Below are positions 59,655-64,000 of a DNA stretch of 64,000 bases, piece after piece. Both the position numbers and the translations under genes were made by a program. The notes beneath the pieces were generated by a model. That model searched no databases. It saw nothing but the letters and a program-made list of their open reading frames with translations, and was not told where the DNA came from. This DNA comes from Lachnospiraceae bacterium UBA7050 (lineage in GTDB: Bacteria > Bacillota > Clostridia > Lachnospirales > Lachnospiraceae), in the NCBI GenBank assembly GCA_002493905.1, contig DLAJ01000020.1, positions 23,696 through 87,695 on the forward strand, given 5' to 3'. Each line of letters begins with the position of its first letter. Positions within the stretch are counted from its first letter, which is position 1.

Positions 59655-59852
59655 TGCTTTTCTCCCCTCATTTCCATTCCGCCTTCCTTTGCCGGACAAC
59701 ACCACTTTGATTCTCTATCGGTTTGACTGCTGTCAGACAGGGCCCTGCCGTTTCGCTGCCCGGCTTTACCGGATTGTGCTTTTTTGTTTCACCATTCGGC
59801 TTTTGCCAGATGTCGCTTTACTTTCCAGATAGTTCCTCCGGCATTGTACTTT

Positions 59853-60101
59853 TTACACATCCAGACCCGCCATATCCGTATACATATCAAGCAGGCCGAC
59901 CGTCTCATTTGCCGGTCTGCCGTACATATGACAGCATTTATGGGATACCTGTTTTTCTTCCTCCATCGTCTCATCCACTTTAACGCTCATGCGGACGACG
60001 CCCTGCGCCGACTCCGTATCCAGATGCCGCATGATCTCTTCGATCATGGCATCCTCGTCTGTATGCTCCTCCGGCTTATCCGGCTTCTCTGTCCGTCCCA
60101 T
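59853..60101 (-). CDS. small conserved protein, function unknown
   Basis: An 82-residue acidic protein starting at ATG 60101 with AGGAG 7 bases upstream. The N-terminus is Lys/Glu/Asp-rich; the conserved-looking part is HKCCHMYGRPANETVGLLDMY with a Cys pair and His that could bind metal. It lies between the ABC exporter genes and greA. Confidence 0.6.
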   Translation of the reverse strand: MGRTEKPDKPEEHTDEDAMIEEIMRHLDTESAQGVVRMSVKVDETMEEEKQVSHKCCHMYGRPANETVGLLDMYTDMAGLDV

Positions 60102-60131
60102 AACTGCACTCCTCTCCACTGGATACCCGAT

Positions 60132-60150
60132 GGGCGTTTTGAAAACGCCC
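60132..60150. other. perfect short hairpin after the ABC exporter operon
   Basis: GGGCGTTTT-G-AAAACGCCC. No U-tract follows, but it lies just after the stop at 60161 and may end or stabilise the transcript. Confidence 0.4.
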
Positions 60151-60160
60151 TGTATCTCTG

Positions 60161-62161
60161 TTATGCCGTTACCGCATTGCCCGTATACAGCTGATAATAC
60201 TTACCCTGCTGCTCAATCAGCTGATCGTGCGTACCGCGCTCAATGATGCGCCCCTGCTCGAGCACCATGATACAATCGCTGTTTCTTACAGTCGATAAGC
60301 GGTGGGCGATCACGAACGTGGTCCTGCCGTTCATCAGCGCATCCATGCCCTGCTGCACCAGTTTTTCCGTTCTCGTATCAATCGAACTCGTCGCCTCATC
60401 CAATATCAAAACCGGCGGGTCGGCAATCGCAGCGCGCGCAATTGCCAGAAGCTGGCGCTGTCCCTGACTCAAATTTGCGCCGTCGCCGTGCAGCATCGTC
60501 TGATAGCCGTCCGGCAGCCGCCTGATAAACCCGTCCGCATTGGCAAGCTTCGCGGCGCGGATCACTTCCTCCTCCGTCGCGTCAAGTTTTCCATAACGGA
60601 TGTTTTCCATAACTGTTCCGGTAAAAAGATGCGTATCCTGCAGCACGATACCGAGCGAACGCCGCAGATCCGCTTTCTTGATCTTATTGACATTGATGCC
60701 GTCATAGCGGATTTTTCCGTCCTGAATATCATAAAAACGGTTAATCAGATTCGTAATCGTCGTTTTTCCTGCTCCTGTTGCCCCGACGAACGCAATCTTC
60801 TGTCCGGGCTTTGCATACAGCTCAATGTCATGCAGAATGATCTTGTCATCGCGGTATCCGAAATCCACATGGTCGAACACCACATCACCCTGCAGCCTGA
60901 CATAGGTTGTCGTATCCGAATCTTTGTGATAGTGCTTCCATGCCCAGATGCCGGTTCTCTCCTCACATTCGTAAAGAGTGCCGTCCGCATTCTCCTTTGC
61001 GTTGACAAGCTCCACATAGCCGTTGTCCACTTCCGGCTCCTCATCCATCAGCTTAAAGAACCGGTCCGCGCCCGCAAGCGCCATGACGATCGCATTAAAC
61101 TGCTGGGATACCTGATTGATCGGCATGTTAAACGATTTATTTAAGTTTAAGAAGCTGGCAAGCCCGCCGAGCGTTAATCCCGATACGCCGGTAATCGCAA
61201 GCGCTCCGCCGGAAATCGCGCAGACAACATAGCTTAAATTGCCAAGCTGCATATTGATCGGTCCCATAATATTCGCAAAACGGTTCGCCTGATACGCGCT
61301 CTCAAACAGCTGGTCGTTCAGCTCGTTGAATTTTGCAAGGCTTTCTTCCTCGTGGCAGAATACTTTAACCACTTTCTGTCCGCTCATCATTTCCTCAATA
61401 CATCCGTTGACTTTTCCCAAGTCACGCTGCTGGGATAAAAAGAACCGTCCGCTTAATCCCATCACCTTCTTCGTGGCGATCAGCATAATAAAGACCATTG
61501 CAAACGTGATCAGCGTCAGGGGCACATCCAGCACAAACATATAAAAGACCACGCCGATGATCGTGATCAGGCTGTTGATGATCTGCGGAATACTCTGGCT
61601 GATCATCTGGCGCAGCGTCTCAATATCATTCGTATAAAGCGACATGATGTCACCATGCGCATGCGTATCAAAATATTTGATCGGCAGGCTTTCCATTTTA
61701 TGGAACAGATCGTCACGCAGATTCCTGATCGACCCCTGCGTGATGCGGATCATGATCCTCGACTGGATGAATGATGCAAGCACGCCTGCGGCATAAAATG
61801 CGCCGACCCGCATGATCGCATGGAAAAGCGGCGTAAAATCCGGATTCTCCCCGCCGAGAAGCGGCTTGATATACTGATCGATCAATGTCCGCATAAACAT
61901 TGTTCCCTGAAGGGATGAATATACCGTAACCAAAATACAGAGTACAACAATAAAGTAATGTACGCCGTAATCCTTGAGCACATACTTCATGACGCGCAGA
62001 AATGTTTTCCCCGGATGCTCAATCTTCGGGCGCGGCCCCATCGGTCCTCTTCTGCCCGGACCCTTCGGCATTCCTGCGGGCGTTTCTTTTGCTGCTTCCT
62101 TCCCCGCCGCTGCACCCGGCTCCTTTGTCTGCCTGATCTGCTCCATTTTGTCTTCCGCCAT
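60161..62161 (-). CDS. ABC exporter half-transporter B (membrane plus ATPase)
   Basis: From ATG 62161 (AAGGAG 9 bases upstream) the 666-residue protein has an Ala/Gly/Pro-rich cytoplasmic start, six membrane helices (about 50-370) and an ABC ATPase with Walker A GATGAGKTT, signature LSQGQRQLL and Walker B VLILDEATSSID. Its start follows the stop of the partner gene by one base. An about 30-residue insert before the ATPase (ANAKENADGTLYECEERTG) is typical of the YheH/BmrD-like partner of heterodimeric exporters. It exports drugs or lipids. Confidence 0.93.
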   Translation of the reverse strand: MAEDKMEQIRQTKEPGAAAGKEAAKETPAGMPKGPGRRGPMGPRPKIEHPGKTFLRVMKYVLKDYGVHYFIVVLCILVTVYSSLQGTMFMRTLIDQYIKPLLGGENPDFTPLFHAIMRVGAFYAAGVLASFIQSRIMIRITQGSIRNLRDDLFHKMESLPIKYFDTHAHGDIMSLYTNDIETLRQMISQSIPQIINSLITIIGVVFYMFVLDVPLTLITFAMVFIMLIATKKVMGLSGRFFLSQQRDLGKVNGCIEEMMSGQKVVKVFCHEEESLAKFNELNDQLFESAYQANRFANIMGPINMQLGNLSYVVCAISGGALAITGVSGLTLGGLASFLNLNKSFNMPINQVSQQFNAIVMALAGADRFFKLMDEEPEVDNGYVELVNAKENADGTLYECEERTGIWAWKHYHKDSDTTTYVRLQGDVVFDHVDFGYRDDKIILHDIELYAKPGQKIAFVGATGAGKTTITNLINRFYDIQDGKIRYDGINVNKIKKADLRRSLGIVLQDTHLFTGTVMENIRYGKLDATEEEVIRAAKLANADGFIRRLPDGYQTMLHGDGANLSQGQRQLLAIARAAIADPPVLILDEATSSIDTRTEKLVQQGMDALMNGRTTFVIAHRLSTVRNSDCIMVLEQGRIIERGTHDQLIEQQGKYYQLYTGNAVTA

Positions 62162-62162
62162 G

Positions 62163-63911
62163 TCAGTTGTCTCCTTTCTCGTCAAAATCACCGCTGCCCG
62201 CAGTCTGCGACTCATATACCTCACGGTAAATCTCGTTCTGCGCAAGCAGCTCTTCATGCGTTCCGAAGCCCGCCACGCGCCCTTCGTTCATCACGATGAT
62301 ACGGTCGGCATTCTGCACGCTTGAAACACGCTGCGCAATGATCAGCTTTGTGGTGTTCGGGATTTCTTCTGCGAACGCCTTCCGGATTTTTGCGTCCGTC
62401 GCTGTATCGACTGCGCTTGTGGAATCATCGAGAATCAGGATTTTCGGTTTTTTCAGCAATGCACGAGCGATACAGAGACGCTGCTTCTGTCCGCCGGACA
62501 CGTTCGTTCCGCCCTGTTCGATATAGGTTTCATACTTCTCCGGCATCTGCTCGATAAACTCGTCGGCGCAGGCAAGGCGGCAGGCGCGCCTGCACTCCTC
62601 CTCGGTCGCATTCTTATCTCCCCAGCGCAGGTTTTCTAAGATCGTCCCCGAAAAGAGCACGTTATTCTGCAGAACGACTGCAACCTGATTGCGCAGCACT
62701 TCCATATCATAATCGCGCACGTCCACGCCGCCCACATACAGGGTTCCTTCTGTCACATCGTAAAGTCTGCTGATCAGATTGACCAGACTGGACTTGGCGC
62801 TTCCGGTTCCTCCCATAATGCCGATGGTCTCACCGGAGCGGATTTCTAAATCAATATCCTTTAACACCATACTCTCAGCATCTTTTTTATAAGAAAAAGA
62901 AACATGATCAAAACGGATGCTTCCGTCGGCAACCTCCATCAACGGTTTTTCGGGATTCACAAGGTCTGATTTCTCATTCAATACCTCGCTGATACGTCTT
63001 GCGCTTGCAACAGACATCGTAATCATGACAAATACCATTGAAAGCATCATCAGGCTCATCAAAATATTCATGCAATAAGTCAGCATATTCATCAGCTGCC
63101 CTGTGGTCAGGCTGCCCAGCACGATCATTTTAGCCCCGATCCAGCTGATCAGCAGGATGCAGCTGTAGACCGTCAGGTTCATGACCGGTCCGTTCCATGC
63201 GACGATTCCCTCCGCTTTTGAAAAAATCTTGTAAATATTACCGCTCGCCCTGCGGAACTTCTGATTCTCATAATCCTCCCGGACGTACGCCTTTACAACG
63301 CGGATCGCGGATACGTTTTCCTGCACGCTCTCGTTTAAGTCGTCATATTTCGGGAAAGCCTGCATGAAATGCTTCGTCGCCATCGGTATCATGATTGCAA
63401 GCACGATGCTTAAAAGCACAACGGCCACCAGATACACACTTGCCAGACGCGGACTGATCCAGAATGACATCGCCATCGCAACGATCAAACTTGCAGGCGC
63501 ACGCATTGCCATACGCAGGATCATCTGATACGCGTTCTGGATATTCGTGACGTCGGTCGTTAAACGCGTAATCAGCCCCGATGTGCTGAACTTATCAATA
63601 TTGGCAAAGCTGAACGTCTGAATATTCTCATACATCGCCCGCCGCAGGTTACGCCCGAAACCGGTGGAAGCGCGTGCGCCGTACTTTGCTCCTAAAATAC
63701 CGAAGCTTAAGCTGAGCGCCACCGCCAAGAGCATCAGAATCCCCATCTTATAGATATGTTCCATATTCCGGGCTTCCACGCCATTGTCGATGATGGACGC
63801 CATCATCAATGGAATGATCATTTCCATAATGACTTCCAGAATCATGAATATGGGCGTCATGATGGAATCCTTCTTAAATTCTTTGATCTGTGAACCAAGT
63901 GTCCGTAACAT
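62163..63911 (-). CDS. ABC exporter half-transporter A (membrane plus ATPase)
   Basis: A 582-residue protein with six membrane helices (1-310) and an ABC ATPase: Walker A GGTGSAKSS, where the usual Gly-Lys is Ala-Lys, signature VSGGQKQRL, Walker B ILILDDSTSAVD with Asp in place of the catalytic Glu. This degenerate site is the usual mark of one half of a heterodimeric exporter (BmrC/TM287 type). GGGAGG lies 8 bases before the ATG. Confidence 0.93.
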   Translation of the reverse strand: MLRTLGSQIKEFKKDSIMTPIFMILEVIMEMIIPLMMASIIDNGVEARNMEHIYKMGILMLLAVALSLSFGILGAKYGARASTGFGRNLRRAMYENIQTFSFANIDKFSTSGLITRLTTDVTNIQNAYQMILRMAMRAPASLIVAMAMSFWISPRLASVYLVAVVLLSIVLAIMIPMATKHFMQAFPKYDDLNESVQENVSAIRVVKAYVREDYENQKFRRASGNIYKIFSKAEGIVAWNGPVMNLTVYSCILLISWIGAKMIVLGSLTTGQLMNMLTYCMNILMSLMMLSMVFVMITMSVASARRISEVLNEKSDLVNPEKPLMEVADGSIRFDHVSFSYKKDAESMVLKDIDLEIRSGETIGIMGGTGSAKSSLVNLISRLYDVTEGTLYVGGVDVRDYDMEVLRNQVAVVLQNNVLFSGTILENLRWGDKNATEEECRRACRLACADEFIEQMPEKYETYIEQGGTNVSGGQKQRLCIARALLKKPKILILDDSTSAVDTATDAKIRKAFAEEIPNTTKLIIAQRVSSVQNADRIIVMNEGRVAGFGTHEELLAQNEIYREVYESQTAGSGDFDEKGDN

Positions 63912-64000
63912 ACCTTATGCCTCCCTTTTATGTCCTCCGTCTGCCCTATTCCGCCCGGCTGCTGCCTTCCGTCCGGCTTCCGCATTCCGCCTGACTTCCG

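Overview
The window reads as chromosomal DNA from a Gram-positive, anaerobic Clostridia bacterium, most likely a member of the Lachnospiraceae (Bacillota). This rests on the gene content (FeoA/FeoA/FeoB with a Cys-rich FeoB partner and a DtxR-type regulator, ClpC, CIRCE-controlled Hsp20, YlmH, DUF6142-like and other small proteins of this family), strong AGGAGG-type ribosome binding sites, sigma-A promoters with extended -10 boxes and moderate G+C. Genus cannot be decided. Nearly all genes lie on the minus strand. There is no prophage, insertion sequence or CRISPR array. One RNA gene was found, tRNA-Trp (19160-19230, minus).

Layout. 1-248 is the start of a YigZ/IMPACT gene; 473-3418 is a bifunctional class A PBP. 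3631-7928 is a probable five-gene minus-strand operon of SH3b, zinc-ribbon, repeat and membrane proteins. 8168-10608 holds an RlmI-like methyltransferase, a CIRCE-controlled Hsp20 and a small membrane protein. 10743-18967 is mixed housekeeping: TrmO, an ABC exporter facing a LytTR/DUF3021 pair, YlmH, a MATE pump, a DUF1905/cysteine-peptidase-like fusion, a NUDIX protein and a long heptad-repeat coiled-coil protein. 19160-27269 holds tRNA-Trp, RadA, ClpC with an SH3b/cadherin-like membrane protein, and a zinc-ribbon/HTH protein. 27330-34572 carries purE-M-N-D, an M29-type aminopeptidase with a large N-terminal extension, and pyrE. 35947-39755 is an iron-uptake block: a DtxR-family regulator, an FeoB-associated protein, feoB and two feoA genes, with a palindromic operator over the promoter.

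39926-49093 is the most striking region: three Hanks-type Ser/Thr kinases, two PP2C phosphatases, a zinc-ribbon/FHA protein, a secreted trypsin-like protease joined through a membrane span to a cytoplasmic FHA domain, and a small HTH-like protein. Seven of them form one operon from a promoter at about 49150 to a terminator at about 41040; the third kinase has its own promoter. Writers, erasers and readers of protein phosphorylation are thus encoded together with proteins that cross the membrane.

49486-64000 holds pyrF with a degenerate NUDIX partner, a TPR lipoprotein, a HAD phosphatase, an M19 dipeptidase with a repeat insertion, a DHH phosphoesterase overlapping a TIR/membrane/beta-propeller protein, a GreA-like factor and a two-gene heterodimeric ABC exporter. 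A dispersed modular hairpin element (four clear copies near 8046, 22045, 35760 and 41132, weaker ones near 33645 and 40866) sits between genes; its stems change sequence but keep pairing.
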